From Amycolatopsis sp. QT-25 (GTDB taxonomy: Bacteria > Actinomycetota > Actinomycetes > Mycobacteriales > Pseudonocardiaceae): a DNA stretch of 64,000 bases. Positions 16,095-25,165 of the stretch are shown piece after piece. Under the pieces are notes generated by a model that saw only the letters and a list, made by a program, of their open reading frames with translations, did no database searches and was not told the origin of the DNA. Every line of letters starts with the position of its first letter. Within the stretch, counting starts at the first letter, position 1. A program made the position numbers and the translations under genes. Location: NCBI RefSeq assembly GCF_029369745.1, contig NZ_CP120210.1:3162001-3226000 (forward strand), written 5' to 3'.

Positions 16095-17377
16095 CCGAGT
16101 CCTCGACCGGCCGGTTGCGCCGGCTCCGCCGCCTGCTGACGGTGCTGTTCACCGCGATGAACGCGCTGGGGCTGGTGGTGCTGGCGTGGCTGGTGATCGA
16201 GGCGGACGCCGATCAGGGCAGGCAACGGCTCGACAGCGAGGTGCGTCAGGTCGCCGCGACGCTGGCCAGGATCGTCGCCGTGGACGGCGGTGCGATCGTC
16301 TTCGCCTACGTCGGCACCGACACCGTCGACGAGCAGTGCCCGCAGTTCGCCGTCCTCCCGGGCGGCGCGCCGGGATTCGTCCCCTATCGCAGCAAACGCG
16401 AATGCGTGACCGTGGACGACGCCTTGCTGAACCGGCTGGCGGCCGAGGCGACCGGTGCGAACGAGTCCAAGACCGGCTACGAGACCACGGCCGAAGGACG
16501 GCCGGTGTACGTCTCGGCCGACCCGGTCCAGGACCGGGGCGGGCAAGTCGCGGGCGCGTTCGTGGTGGTGGCCGACGCCGAGGGGGTGCAACGGGAGCAC
16601 GACCGATGGGTGCTGCTGGTGGTCGGCGGGTGTGCGCTCCTCGTGCTCGGGCTCGGCGCGGCAGGTTACGTCATCGCCGGACGGGCCATCCGGCCGGCGG
16701 CCGCCGCACTCGAACAGCAGAAGTCCTTGCTGGACGGGGTTTCCCAATTGCTGGACGGGGTCGTACACGATCTCAAGACCCCGGTCGCGGGGTTGCGCGC
16801 GCTGGCGGAGACGGCGATGCGGAATCCCGCCGAACAGGCCGAGATGCTGCCCAGGACGATCCGCCTGGCCTCCATGATGGGTGACATCATCGATCTGTGG
16901 CCGAAGCGAGCACGGGTCACCGCGGGGGTCGACGAATTGTCGATCGGGCCACTGATGCTCGATCAGCTGGTCGAGATGGTCGTCGAGGACCTGCCTGCCG
17001 GTGGTGCGCGGATCTCGGTCACCTCGGTGCCGACTCGGGTCGACGGTGACGCGACATTGCTGAGGCGCGCGGTCGCGAACCTCGTCGGGAACGCGCTCAG
17101 CCACGGGCGCGCGCCGGACGAGGAGGCCGAAATCCAGATCACCGTGCTCGACGGCAGGGTGATCATCGCCGACCGTGGACCGGGAATCGATCCGGACGAG
17201 GCCGCGGAATTGTTCGAACGATTCGTCAGTGGTGGCGGATCCACCGGGATCGGTCTGGCCGTCGTCAAATGGGTGGCCGACGTCCACGGCGGAACGCTGC
17301 GGGTCTACAACCGGGACGAGGGCGGAGCGATCTTCGAACTCGCGTTGCCCGCGGGGAAGGGGGTCGGGACGCGATGA
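16091..17377 (+). CDS. membrane sensor histidine kinase
   Basis: A 428-residue kinase. First membrane helix ~17-38 (LLTVLFTAMNALGLVVLAWL), an extracytoplasmic sensor of ~130 residues with a Cys pair (DEQCPQF, KRECVTV), second helix ~178-200 (LLVVGGCALLVLGLGAAGYV), then H-box GVVHDLKTPVAGLRAL, N-box ANLVGNALSHG, G1 DRGPGIDPDEA and G2 GGGSTGIGLAVV. The Cys pair might form a disulphide or sense redox; that is inference. Start overlaps the response regulator stop. It could also drive the divergent paralogous regulator. Confidence 0.94.
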   Translation: MTESSTGRLRRLRRLLTVLFTAMNALGLVVLAWLVIEADADQGRQRLDSEVRQVAATLARIVAVDGGAIVFAYVGTDTVDEQCPQFAVLPGGAPGFVPYRSKRECVTVDDALLNRLAAEATGANESKTGYETTAEGRPVYVSADPVQDRGGQVAGAFVVVADAEGVQREHDRWVLLVVGGCALLVLGLGAAGYVIAGRAIRPAAAALEQQKSLLDGVSQLLDGVVHDLKTPVAGLRALAETAMRNPAEQAEMLPRTIRLASMMGDIIDLWPKRARVTAGVDELSIGPLMLDQLVEMVVEDLPAGGARISVTSVPTRVDGDATLLRRAVANLVGNALSHGRAPDEEAEIQITVLDGRVIIADRGPGIDPDEAAELFERFVSGGGSTGIGLAVVKWVADVHGGTLRVYNRDEGGAIFELALPAGKGVGTR

Positions 17378-17481
17378 AGAACGCCGAGATCGCCCGTTCG
17401 GAGCAACCGGACGCCTGTGGTGGACGCGCTACTCTGCGTCGAACCCACCGAATCACAGCACGATCGGGAAACGACCGTTAC

Positions 17482-17493
17482 GGGACCGGTCCC
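17482..17493. promoter_or_regulatory. 12-bp palindrome upstream of the MoxR operon
   Basis: GGGACCGGTCCC, a perfect palindrome 51 bp before the MoxR ATG, in the 166-bp gap that should hold the operon promoter. Possible operator; short palindromes of this kind also occur by chance at this GC content. Confidence 0.3.
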
Positions 17494-17543
17494 TGGCGGC
17501 ATGCGGGACGATCCTGACCGCGACACAGGTGCGAGGGGACACG

Positions 17544-18497
17544 ATGAACCAACCGATGGCGACCGGGGTCTATCGGGCGATCGCCGAGAACGTGCAGCGG
17601 GTGCTGCGCGGGAAGCCGGACGTCGTGCGGCTCGCGACCGCCGCGCTGTTGTCCGAGGGGCATCTGCTGATCGAGGACGTTCCCGGGCTGGGGAAGACGA
17701 CACTGGCCCGTTGCCTGGCCCGCAGCATCGGCGGAAGCTGGCACCGGATCCAGTTCACGCCCGATCTGCTGCCGGGCGACGTGACCGGCGTGATGGTCTA
17801 CCACCAGAACAACGAGAAGTTCGAGTTCCACCCCGGCGGCATCTTCGCCAACATCGTGCTCGCCGACGAGATCAACCGCGGGACCCCGAAGACGCAGTCG
17901 GCGCTGCTCGAGGTGATGTCCGAGCGGCGTGCCACGGTCGATTCGGTACCGCACGACGTCCCGCATCCGTTCCTGGTGGTCGCCACCCAGAACCCGATCG
18001 AGATGGAGGGGACCTACCGGTTGCCCGAGGCCCAGCTCGACCGGTTCATGATGCGGATTTCCGTCGGTTACCCCGATCACGACGCCGAGGTGCGGGTGAT
18101 CATGAGCGACTGCGCGCGGGTCAGCCCGGACGAACTTTCCGCCGTGGTGGACCTGGAGACCCTGCGCCGTGCCATCGACCAGGTGCGCGAGGCCTATCTG
18201 GACCCGGCCATCTGTTCCTACGCGGTCCGTTTGGCCGCGGCGACCAGGGAACACGCGGCGGTCCGCTACGGGGCCAGCCCGCGCGGCAGCATCGCGCTGG
18301 TCCGCGCCGCGCAGGGGATCGCGGCCACCGACGGCCGCAACTACGTCACCCCGGACGACATCAAGACCATCGCCGGACCGGTGCTCGCCCACCGCCTGGT
18401 GCTCACCGCCGACGCCGAACTGAACCAGCGATCGGCCTCCGACATCGTCGGCGAGGCGCTGGCGGCGACGCCTGCTCCCGCCATCAACGCGGTCTGA
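17544..18497 (+). CDS. MoxR-family AAA+ ATPase
   Basis: A 317-residue AAA+ ATPase of the MoxR group. Walker A at IEDVPGLGKTTLARCLA, Walker B at IVLADEINRGTPKTQSALLE, sensor 1 at VVATQNPIEMEGTY, arginine-finger region LPEAQLDRFMMRI, and the helical lid with ASPRGSIALVRAAQG. MoxR ATPases act as chaperone-like factors that mature or insert cofactors in partner proteins, generally with a DUF58/VWA protein encoded next door, as here. ATG chosen because GAGGGGA precedes it. First gene of a four-gene operon ending at 23875 with 3-4 nt gaps or overlaps. Confidence 0.94.
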   Translation: MNQPMATGVYRAIAENVQRVLRGKPDVVRLATAALLSEGHLLIEDVPGLGKTTLARCLARSIGGSWHRIQFTPDLLPGDVTGVMVYHQNNEKFEFHPGGIFANIVLADEINRGTPKTQSALLEVMSERRATVDSVPHDVPHPFLVVATQNPIEMEGTYRLPEAQLDRFMMRISVGYPDHDAEVRVIMSDCARVSPDELSAVVDLETLRRAIDQVREAYLDPAICSYAVRLAAATREHAAVRYGASPRGSIALVRAAQGIAATDGRNYVTPDDIKTIAGPVLAHRLVLTADAELNQRSASDIVGEALAATPAPAINAV

Positions 18498-18500
18498 GCC

Positions 18501-20582
18501 GTGAGCCGGTCGGGAGGGTTGCGCGCACGGGCACCGATCGCCGCGATCGTGGCCGGTTGCGTGGCACTGGTGGGCGTCGCGATCACCGGCGGGGCGAAAC
18601 CGATGCCCGGTCTCGATCTGGCGCAGACCGGGCATTGGATCTACAGCTCCGTGCTGGGCTCCGCGTTCCACATCGACGGCTCCGGCAAGCAGGCCGACGC
18701 CCAGGTGCCGGTGCCGGGCCTCGAACCCGGCAGCCGGGTCGCGCAGGGCCCCACACACGGCTACGTGCTTCCGCCGTCGAGCGTCGTGGAATTCGGGAAG
18801 TCGACGCTCTCGGTGGAGAAGACCACGCCGTCGCCCGCGAACGAATGGCCGGTGGCGGTGGAGACCAAGGGCGGGCCCTACGGCGTGTACCGCCAGGCGG
18901 GTGTCGTGATCCGGCTCGGGGACGCCGCCGCGAGGATCGTGGTCGGGGGCAGGCTCGGCGACCCGGTCGCGACCGCCGACGGGCGGTTGTGGCTGCATCG
19001 GGTCGACGACGGGCTGCTGTGCGAACTCGTGCCCGGCGCCGTCCGCGTCTCGTGTCCGATCGCGATCCCTGGCAGGCACAAGGGTTCCCTGGCGCTCACC
19101 GCGGACGGGCCGGTCTTCGTCGACAGCGACGACGACACGGTGCGGAAGGTTTCGGACGCCGGGCTCGGCGATCCGGTCCGGCTCGGCGTGGACCTGCCGG
19201 ACACCGCCATCGTGGCGGCCAACGACGTCGAAGGGAAACTGGCGGTCCTGGACCGTCCCGGCGCGAAGCTGCATCTCGTCGGGCCGGCCGTGGCGCCGGT
19301 GAGTGTTCCGCTGCCACCCGGTGACTACGTGGGGCTCGCCTCCTCCGGCTCCGTGGTCGCCTTGGTGGACAAGGGGAACCGGGCGCTGACCACCTACGAC
19401 GGCTCCGGCCGCAAGCGGGACACCAGGCCGATTCCCGGCGGCGCGGAGCAGCCGCCGGTCCGGGGCCAGGATTCCCGGGTGTACGTCGACGGTGCGGACG
19501 GTGCGCACGTCCTCGTGGTCGATCCCGGCGGGCAGGTGAACGACGTCGCGGTGACCGGGGACCGGAAACCGGTCGAGACTCCCGTACCGGTGAATCCTCC
19601 GTCGCAGGACAAGCCGGCCGACCGCCCGGAAACCGGTACGCTCCCGCCGGTTCCGGCGCAGAACGAGCCTGCCGGCAGGCCGGTCGCACCGGTCAAGCCG
19701 AAACCTCAGCCGCAGCCGCCGGTACCCGTTCCCGCGAGTCCGCCGGGTGCGCCGCGTTCGGTCAGCGCGACGCCGGGCGACGCCTCGGTGTCGGTGAAGT
19801 GGGGTGCGGCCGCGGCCAACGGCGCCGCGCTCACCGGATACCGGATCACATGGGCCGGTGGGGAAAAGACGGTCGGCGGAACGGTGCTGGCCACGTCGAT
19901 CACCGGTCTGACCAACGGGACGGCCTACACGTTCACCGTGTCGGCGCTCAACCGCGCGGGGCGGGGCCCCGCCGCCACCTCGAGCCCGGTGACCCCGCAG
20001 GCGAGCATCAAGGTCCCCGGCGCGCCGGTGGGCCTCCACATCAGGATCAAGACCGGCGACACCGACGCCAACGTCACCTGGCGGGCCGCGGCGGCGAACG
20101 GCTCACCGGTCACCGCCTACCACGTGTCGTGGCGGCGGGCCGATGGATCGGGTGCCGGCTCCCAGCGTCTCGCGGGATCGGCCAGGGCCCACCTCATCGA
20201 AGACATCGGGATCGAGCAGCCGCTCACCGTCACCGTGGTCGCCGAGAACTCCGCGGGCCGGGGCAGGGCCGCGACGGTCACGAAACCGCGAGGCGACGAA
20301 TCCTCGGACCGGAGCATCACCATTTCCCGAGGCGCCGACACGACAGCCACCGGCTGCGCTCCACCCGCTTGTGCCTTCGTGCACATCGTGATGTCCGGCT
20401 TCACCCCCGGCAAGACGCTGACCATCTCCTGCCACACCGACGAAGGCGTCCACGGCAGCGAGACGAGGCAGGTCGGCCCGGACGGGAAACTGTCGTTCGA
20501 CGAATTCCCGCAGGGCACCATCGGGCGCACGATCTGGGTCAGCGCCGAGAGTGTCCAATCGAAGAAGCTGGTCTGGAAGTAG
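18501..20582 (+). CDS. membrane-anchored fibronectin type III protein of the MoxR operon
   Basis: A 693-residue envelope protein. A membrane anchor or signal at ~10-33 (IAAIVAGCVALVGVAITGG) precedes ~300 residues of beta-repeat sequence resembling a propeller (ADGRLWLHRVDDGLLCELVP). A Pro-rich linker at ~365-415 leads to two FN3 domains (~418-500 and ~505-595; AAANGAALTGYRITWAGGEK, GSPVTAYHVSWRRADGSG). The last ~80 residues form a separate domain with four Cys (GCAPPACAFVHI, TISCHTDEG). GTG start 3 nt after the MoxR stop. FN3 proteins in such operons are common in actinobacteria; role unknown, probably extracellular binding. Confidence 0.85.
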   Translation: MSRSGGLRARAPIAAIVAGCVALVGVAITGGAKPMPGLDLAQTGHWIYSSVLGSAFHIDGSGKQADAQVPVPGLEPGSRVAQGPTHGYVLPPSSVVEFGKSTLSVEKTTPSPANEWPVAVETKGGPYGVYRQAGVVIRLGDAAARIVVGGRLGDPVATADGRLWLHRVDDGLLCELVPGAVRVSCPIAIPGRHKGSLALTADGPVFVDSDDDTVRKVSDAGLGDPVRLGVDLPDTAIVAANDVEGKLAVLDRPGAKLHLVGPAVAPVSVPLPPGDYVGLASSGSVVALVDKGNRALTTYDGSGRKRDTRPIPGGAEQPPVRGQDSRVYVDGADGAHVLVVDPGGQVNDVAVTGDRKPVETPVPVNPPSQDKPADRPETGTLPPVPAQNEPAGRPVAPVKPKPQPQPPVPVPASPPGAPRSVSATPGDASVSVKWGAAAANGAALTGYRITWAGGEKTVGGTVLATSITGLTNGTAYTFTVSALNRAGRGPAATSSPVTPQASIKVPGAPVGLHIRIKTGDTDANVTWRAAAANGSPVTAYHVSWRRADGSGAGSQRLAGSARAHLIEDIGIEQPLTVTVVAENSAGRGRAATVTKPRGDESSDRSITISRGADTTATGCAPPACAFVHIVMSGFTPGKTLTISCHTDEGVHGSETRQVGPDGKLSFDEFPQGTIGRTIWVSAESVQSKKLVWK

Positions 20583-20585
20583 CGG

Positions 20586-21758
20586 ATGCGACTCACAGGA
20601 CGCGGCACCGGACTGGCGGCCGCCGCGGTGCTGCTGTACGGCGTGGGCGAGCTCGCCGGGTACCCGCTGCTGCGCGCCGTGGCCGGGGCCGCGGTGGGCG
20701 CGTTGCTCGCCGGGGTGGCGCTGGCCGTTCGGCGACCGCGGGTCGAGGTACGGCGCGAGGTGTTCCCGGACCGGGTGGAGCGGGGGCGGCCGGCGCTGGC
20801 CCGGCTGCTGGTCGGTAATCCGGGGACACGGCGACAGCCGGGGTTCACCGCGCGGGAACACGGTGAGCACGGAGCCGAACTGGCCGTGTCGGTGCGGCCG
20901 CTGGCACCGGGCGGCGAGGCGACCTACCACTACGAACTGCCGACGCGGCGGCGCGGCCGGTTCGTCGTGGGGCCGCTGGTCCTCGAACGCGCGGACCCGC
21001 TCGGCCTCGTGCGGCGGCCACTTCCGGCCGGGGACACCGCGACCCTGTGGGTCCATCCGAAACTGCATCCGATGCGGGCGCCCGCCACCGGGCACCCCCG
21101 CCATCATCACGAAGGGCCGACCACCGACGATTCGCTGCACGGTTCGGCGGATCTGCGTGACGTGCGCGAATACGTCGTCGGCGACGAGGTCCGGCACCTG
21201 CATTGGAAAGCGACCGCCAGGACCGGGCAACTGATGGTGCGGGACTACGTCGATCCCGATCACCCGCGGTTCACGCTGCTGCTGGACACCCGGTCGAAGG
21301 TGTTGTCCGGGGACGCTTTCGAAGAAGCCGCCGAGCTGGCGGCCTCGCTGGTGAACGCCGCCGCGGCGGCGGGCCATCGGTGCCGCCTGATCACCTCGAC
21401 GGGCGAGGATCTGACCACCTTCGGCGGAGCGCAGGCCGCGCGGCGCTTGCTGGACGTGTTGTCCGGAGTCCGTCAGGACCCGGCCGCTGACCGGCCGATG
21501 ATCCCCGTGGCGTTGTCCCGCAAGGGAGTGCGGGGTGGTTGCCTGGTGGTCGTGACCGGCAGGGCCGGTCCGGAACTGCGCGGGCTCGCGGTCGTACGGC
21601 CGCATTTCTCGTCGATGTTCGTACTCGGCGTGGGCACCCACGGGCTGGGCATGGACGGTCTCGGCGTGCACGGTGTCGAGGGGGTGCCGCGAGCGCGCCG
21701 GATCAGTGCGGCGGACGCGGCCGAGGCGGTGAGCCGGTGGAACGACCTGGTGTGGTGA
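20586..21758 (+). CDS. DUF58 domain protein (MoxR partner)
   Basis: A 390-residue protein with two N-terminal membrane helices (~8-50) and a DUF58 domain identified by DLRDVREYVVGDEVRHLHWK followed by ATARTGQLMVRDYV, the family signature. The domain is related to von Willebrand A folds and normally works with the MoxR ATPase encoded nearby. ATG 3 nt after the FN3 gene stop; its TGA overlaps the GTG of the TgpA-like gene. The C-terminal third contains a glycine-rich loop (GVGTHGLGMDGLGVHGVEG) that I do not recognise from other members. Confidence 0.92.
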   Translation: MRLTGRGTGLAAAAVLLYGVGELAGYPLLRAVAGAAVGALLAGVALAVRRPRVEVRREVFPDRVERGRPALARLLVGNPGTRRQPGFTAREHGEHGAELAVSVRPLAPGGEATYHYELPTRRRGRFVVGPLVLERADPLGLVRRPLPAGDTATLWVHPKLHPMRAPATGHPRHHHEGPTTDDSLHGSADLRDVREYVVGDEVRHLHWKATARTGQLMVRDYVDPDHPRFTLLLDTRSKVLSGDAFEEAAELAASLVNAAAAAGHRCRLITSTGEDLTTFGGAQAARRLLDVLSGVRQDPAADRPMIPVALSRKGVRGGCLVVVTGRAGPELRGLAVVRPHFSSMFVLGVGTHGLGMDGLGVHGVEGVPRARRISAADAAEAVSRWNDLVW

Positions 21759-23875
21759 CCCCGCGCAGCGGCGACGTCGCCGTGCTCGGCGCGGCGGCGC
21801 TCGGCGGGCTGCTGTTCGGGCCGGTCTTCGGTCTTCTCCCGTTGCTGGTGCCGATCGGGGCGGTGGTCCTGGTGACCTTCGGGGTCACCGAGCTCGGCAG
21901 GCGGAGACCGGGCCTCATCCCGTGGCGGCCGGTGTTCGCCGTGGTGGCCGGCCTGCTCGCGGTCGTCGAGACGGTGCTGCCCGCGACGACGGCGGCCGGA
22001 ATCCCGACGGGGGAGTCGGTGGCGGTGCTCGCCGAGGGGGCGGTCCACGGCTGGCAGCTGACACTGCAGTCGACCTGGCCCGCCCGGCCGGAACCCCGGC
22101 TGCTCGCGTTCGTTCCGCTGGCCGTCCTGCTCGCCGCCGTGCTCGGGATCGAGGTACTGCACCGGCTCCGGCGTCCACTGCTCGCACTGGTGCCGGGGCT
22201 GCTCGTTCTGGTGCTGAGTCAGGCCTATGTCGCGGTGACCGGCGTCGCCGCGGTCGCGACCGGTCTCGGCTACGCGGCGATCGCCGGTCTGGCGCTGGCG
22301 GGCGGCGGAGGCGCCGGGTGGCCGCGCCTGCTCAAGCTGAGCTTGCCCGCCGTCGTGCTCGGTGTCGCCGGCGCGCTCGCGCTCACCGTCGCCGATCCAC
22401 TGGCGAAACCGGCGTACTCGTTGAAGGACGACGAATCCGTGCCGCTGACGGAGGACGCGGTCGTGAGCCCGCTCTCCGAAGTGGCGTACCGGAGCAAGAA
22501 CCCGGCGCCGCAGGTCTTTCGCCACACCGGGGACACTCCGGCGTCGAACCGCTGGCCGCTGGCCGTGCTGGACGGCTTCGACGGCTCGAACTGGTTCCCG
22601 GGCGGGGGTTTCCGGCGGATGGGCGCGGAGATCGCGCCGGGTTCGGACATCGAGGTCCCGGTGACGCGGCGTCAGGCGGCCATCGAGGTGACCGGTTCGC
22701 CCGGCCCGTGGCTGCCCGGACAGGCGTCGCCCGCGTCCGTCACCGGGATCGACGTGCTCGTGGACGAGGCGAGAGGGACCCTCGTCGCCGGTCGGCCGGT
22801 GCCGTCGATCCGCTACACCCTCGCCTGGTGGGAGCCCGAAGTCGGTGCGGCCGCGTTGCTGGGCGCGGGGATGGCACGTGGACCGCACGGTGGGCTGGGC
22901 GGCCTCGGGACCGTGCCCCCGGCCATCGACGAACTCGCCGACCGGGTCCTGCCGACGTTGCGGCCGTCGTTCCAGACCGCCGTCGCGCTGGAACGCCACC
23001 TCGCCGAGAACTACCGGTTGGCCACCGGCGACGACCTGCCGACCGGGCACGGCTGGCCGCAGCTGAGCCGTTTCCTGCTGGAGGACAAACGAGGCACGAG
23101 TGAGCAGTTCGCCGCCGCGTACGTGGTTCTCGCGAGGCTCAAGGGAATTCCCGCCCGGCTCGTCGTCGGCTATCGCGTGCCGGAACGCGCCGAGGCGGAG
23201 GGCGTGCGCGTGGTCCGCAACGCCGACATCCTCGCGTGGCCGGAGGTCGCGGTGGACAAGGTCGGCTGGATACCGCTGGACCCGGCCGGTGCCGCGAAGC
23301 AGAGCGGGACCGGCTCCGCGAGCGGAATCGCCGCCGCCGTGGCGGAGGTCCGGACGCAGCTTCCGCCGGAGCAGAAGTTGCAGAACCCAGAGCTTCCGCC
23401 GGGTGAGTCCGAAGAGGACGAACCGGAGGCCGGGGCCGAATGGGGGACGGCCGCCATCGTAGTGGCGATCGGGCTCGCCGGTCTCGTGGTGCTCTGGGGT
23501 GCGGGTGTGCCCGCCGTGACCGGGGTTCGTGCTTGGCGACGGCGGCGCCGGCTCGGCCGGGCCGGGGTGATCGCCGCTTGGGCGGAAGCGAGGGACCGGT
23601 TGCGGGCACACGGTGTTCCGGTGACCGCCGGTATGACGGTGCGCGATCTGGCCACGTCCGCCGCCGTCTTCGGTCAGCAGTCCACAGTGGACGGCCTGGG
23701 GGCACTGGCGCGATCGGTGGACGCCGCTCTGTGGTCCGGGGCCGCGCCGGACGTCGCCGGCGAGGCATGGGCGTCGGTCGCCGAGGTCCGCACCGGACTC
23801 AAGCGACGGCCGTGGCGCGCGCGCCTGCGTGCCGCGGTCGACGGCAGGGTCCTGTTCCCGCCGCGTGGCGGCTGA
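21755..23875 (+). CDS. TgpA-like membrane transglutaminase homologue with degenerate triad
   Basis: A 706-residue protein: about seven N-terminal membrane helices (~8-205), a large extracytoplasmic region with a transglutaminase-like core at ~400-510, a further helix near ~565 (AAIVVAIGLAGLVVLWGAGV) and a cytoplasmic C-terminal domain. In active transglutaminase folds the core reads GYC.QFA...G(I/L)PAR and D.HAWPEV. Here it reads RGTSEQFAAAY with GIPARLVVGYR, and ADILAWPEVAVDKVGWIPLD: Cys is replaced by Ser and His by Leu. It is therefore probably not a cysteine-type enzyme. GTG start overlaps the DUF58 stop (GTGA). It ends the MoxR operon and converges with a pseudokinase gene, one base apart. 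Confidence 0.88.
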   Translation: MTPRSGDVAVLGAAALGGLLFGPVFGLLPLLVPIGAVVLVTFGVTELGRRRPGLIPWRPVFAVVAGLLAVVETVLPATTAAGIPTGESVAVLAEGAVHGWQLTLQSTWPARPEPRLLAFVPLAVLLAAVLGIEVLHRLRRPLLALVPGLLVLVLSQAYVAVTGVAAVATGLGYAAIAGLALAGGGGAGWPRLLKLSLPAVVLGVAGALALTVADPLAKPAYSLKDDESVPLTEDAVVSPLSEVAYRSKNPAPQVFRHTGDTPASNRWPLAVLDGFDGSNWFPGGGFRRMGAEIAPGSDIEVPVTRRQAAIEVTGSPGPWLPGQASPASVTGIDVLVDEARGTLVAGRPVPSIRYTLAWWEPEVGAAALLGAGMARGPHGGLGGLGTVPPAIDELADRVLPTLRPSFQTAVALERHLAENYRLATGDDLPTGHGWPQLSRFLLEDKRGTSEQFAAAYVVLARLKGIPARLVVGYRVPERAEAEGVRVVRNADILAWPEVAVDKVGWIPLDPAGAAKQSGTGSASGIAAAVAEVRTQLPPEQKLQNPELPPGESEEDEPEAGAEWGTAAIVVAIGLAGLVVLWGAGVPAVTGVRAWRRRRRLGRAGVIAAWAEARDRLRAHGVPVTAGMTVRDLATSAAVFGQQSTVDGLGALARSVDAALWSGAAPDVAGEAWASVAEVRTGLKRRPWRARLRAAVDGRVLFPPRGG

Positions 23876-23876
23876 G

Positions 23877-25100
23877 TCACGGAGTACAGACGGCGCCGCG
23901 AATCGGTTGAGGACGGCTTTCGTAGGTGCCTTGGGGATTCATGCCCTGGATCAGGAAGCAGTAGCGCAGCCCTGGCCGCACCTCGACCCGCCGCTGCTCG
24001 CTCCGGTGCACCATGATCACCAGCGGTTCCCGACGGCCTTCTTCGGCGAGCACGACCGCGTAGTCCAGCACGGCGTTCGATGTCCACGACAGCTCGACGA
24101 AGGTTTCGTGGTCGACGGGTGGGGAAAGGGTGATCTCGACCGGCGCCGCCGGGGGAAGCCGAGAGCCTGGCACCACGGCGTCGTTGTCCGCGGTGGTGAG
24201 CGACCAAGGCACGGCGACGGCCGCACAGATCCCGGCGATGACGCCTGTCGCCACGCCGTATTTCCGTTTCCCGCTCGCGGTCTCCGGTGGTGGCTGCTCC
24301 GGCCGGGGCGGCTCCAGCACGAGGATCGGCTCGGCGGGCAGATCGAGCGGGATGGCGGGCGGAGCCGCGTCGAGGAGACGGCTCAGCTGAACGTCGGCGT
24401 CGGCCGGGCGTCGTTCCGGATCCTTGGCCAGCAGGCCGGCGACGAGCGCCGCGAGTTCGCCGGGGACATCGGGCCGCGTGATCGGCGGAACCGGTTCGGT
24501 GAGCACCCGGTGGATCCGCACGGCGGGCTGTTCGCCGACGACCGCGTGGTGCGGAGGCTCGCCGGTCAAGGTCAGGTGGAGAACGGCGCCGAGTCCGTAG
24601 CGGTCGGTGCGCTCGTCCATCGTCTGGTCCCGCACGGTCTCCGGAGCGGCGAACTCCAGGTCGTGGAGCGGGTCGTGAGGGAACCTTCTCCGCAGTGTCA
24701 CCCCGAAGTCGGCCACGACCGGCTCACCCGTGTACCGGAGCAGGACGTTGCCGGGCGTCACCGAGCCGTGCACGACGCCCGCCGCGTGCGCGGCGGCGAG
24801 GGCTCGTGCGACGGCTTCGCCGACGAGGAGCGCGTCACGGATGGGCAGGGGTTCGGCCAAGCCCGCGAGGGATCGGTCGCAGCGCGGCATCCGCAAGGCG
24901 ATCCGGCCCTCGGCCGGCGTGCAGATCTCGTCCACCCGCAGGATCGCCGGGACGTGTGCGGCGGCGGAGAGAGCGGCCTGTTCACGGTCCAGTGCCGCCC
25001 TGGTCCGGCGGTCCAGCGAACCCGGGTACACCTTGAGGACCGTGTCGCCGGGGCCCGCCACGATGGTGGCGACCGGGCCGGGCCTGGAGGCGCTGCTCAT
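23877..25100 (-). CDS. membrane pseudokinase with FN3-like ectodomain (copy 1)
   Basis: A 407-residue protein. Residues ~10-255 form a Ser/Thr kinase-like fold. The N-lobe Lys is in TVLKVYPGSL and ADFGVTL is kept, but the catalytic loop reads VVHGSVTPGNVLL, where HRD becomes HGS and the catalytic Asp is lost; the Gly-rich loop is also poor (IVAGPGDTVL). This is a pseudokinase. A membrane helix follows (~285-307; GVATGVIAGICAAVAVPWS), then a ~95-residue beta domain with FN3 character (PPVDHETFVELSWTS) and two Cys (GLRYCFLIQ, IRGAVC). The paralogue at 25166 has the same layout. ATG at 25100 chosen; a GTG 24 nt upstream is possible. Likely an envelope sensor or scaffold. Confidence 0.88.
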   Translation of the reverse strand: MSSASRPGPVATIVAGPGDTVLKVYPGSLDRRTRAALDREQAALSAAAHVPAILRVDEICTPAEGRIALRMPRCDRSLAGLAEPLPIRDALLVGEAVARALAAAHAAGVVHGSVTPGNVLLRYTGEPVVADFGVTLRRRFPHDPLHDLEFAAPETVRDQTMDERTDRYGLGAVLHLTLTGEPPHHAVVGEQPAVRIHRVLTEPVPPITRPDVPGELAALVAGLLAKDPERRPADADVQLSRLLDAAPPAIPLDLPAEPILVLEPPRPEQPPPETASGKRKYGVATGVIAGICAAVAVPWSLTTADNDAVVPGSRLPPAAPVEITLSPPVDHETFVELSWTSNAVLDYAVVLAEEGRREPLVIMVHRSEQRRVEVRPGLRYCFLIQGMNPQGTYESRPQPIRGAVCTP

Positions 25101-25165
25101 GGGGCGGCCCCACCCTCTCTTCACCGCGCGGCCGAGACGGCGTTCACGCTACAACAGGCGGCGGG

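Noticed and set aside
17417-20039. Long frames on both strands across the MoxR and FN3 genes
   Set aside because: Shadow frames of genes with Walker motifs and FN3 domains; translations are low-complexity Arg/Gly.
21473-23611. 712-codon minus-strand frame across DUF58 and TgpA-like genes
   Set aside because: Antisense to genes with clear motifs and membrane helices; translation lacks hydrophobic segments or domains.
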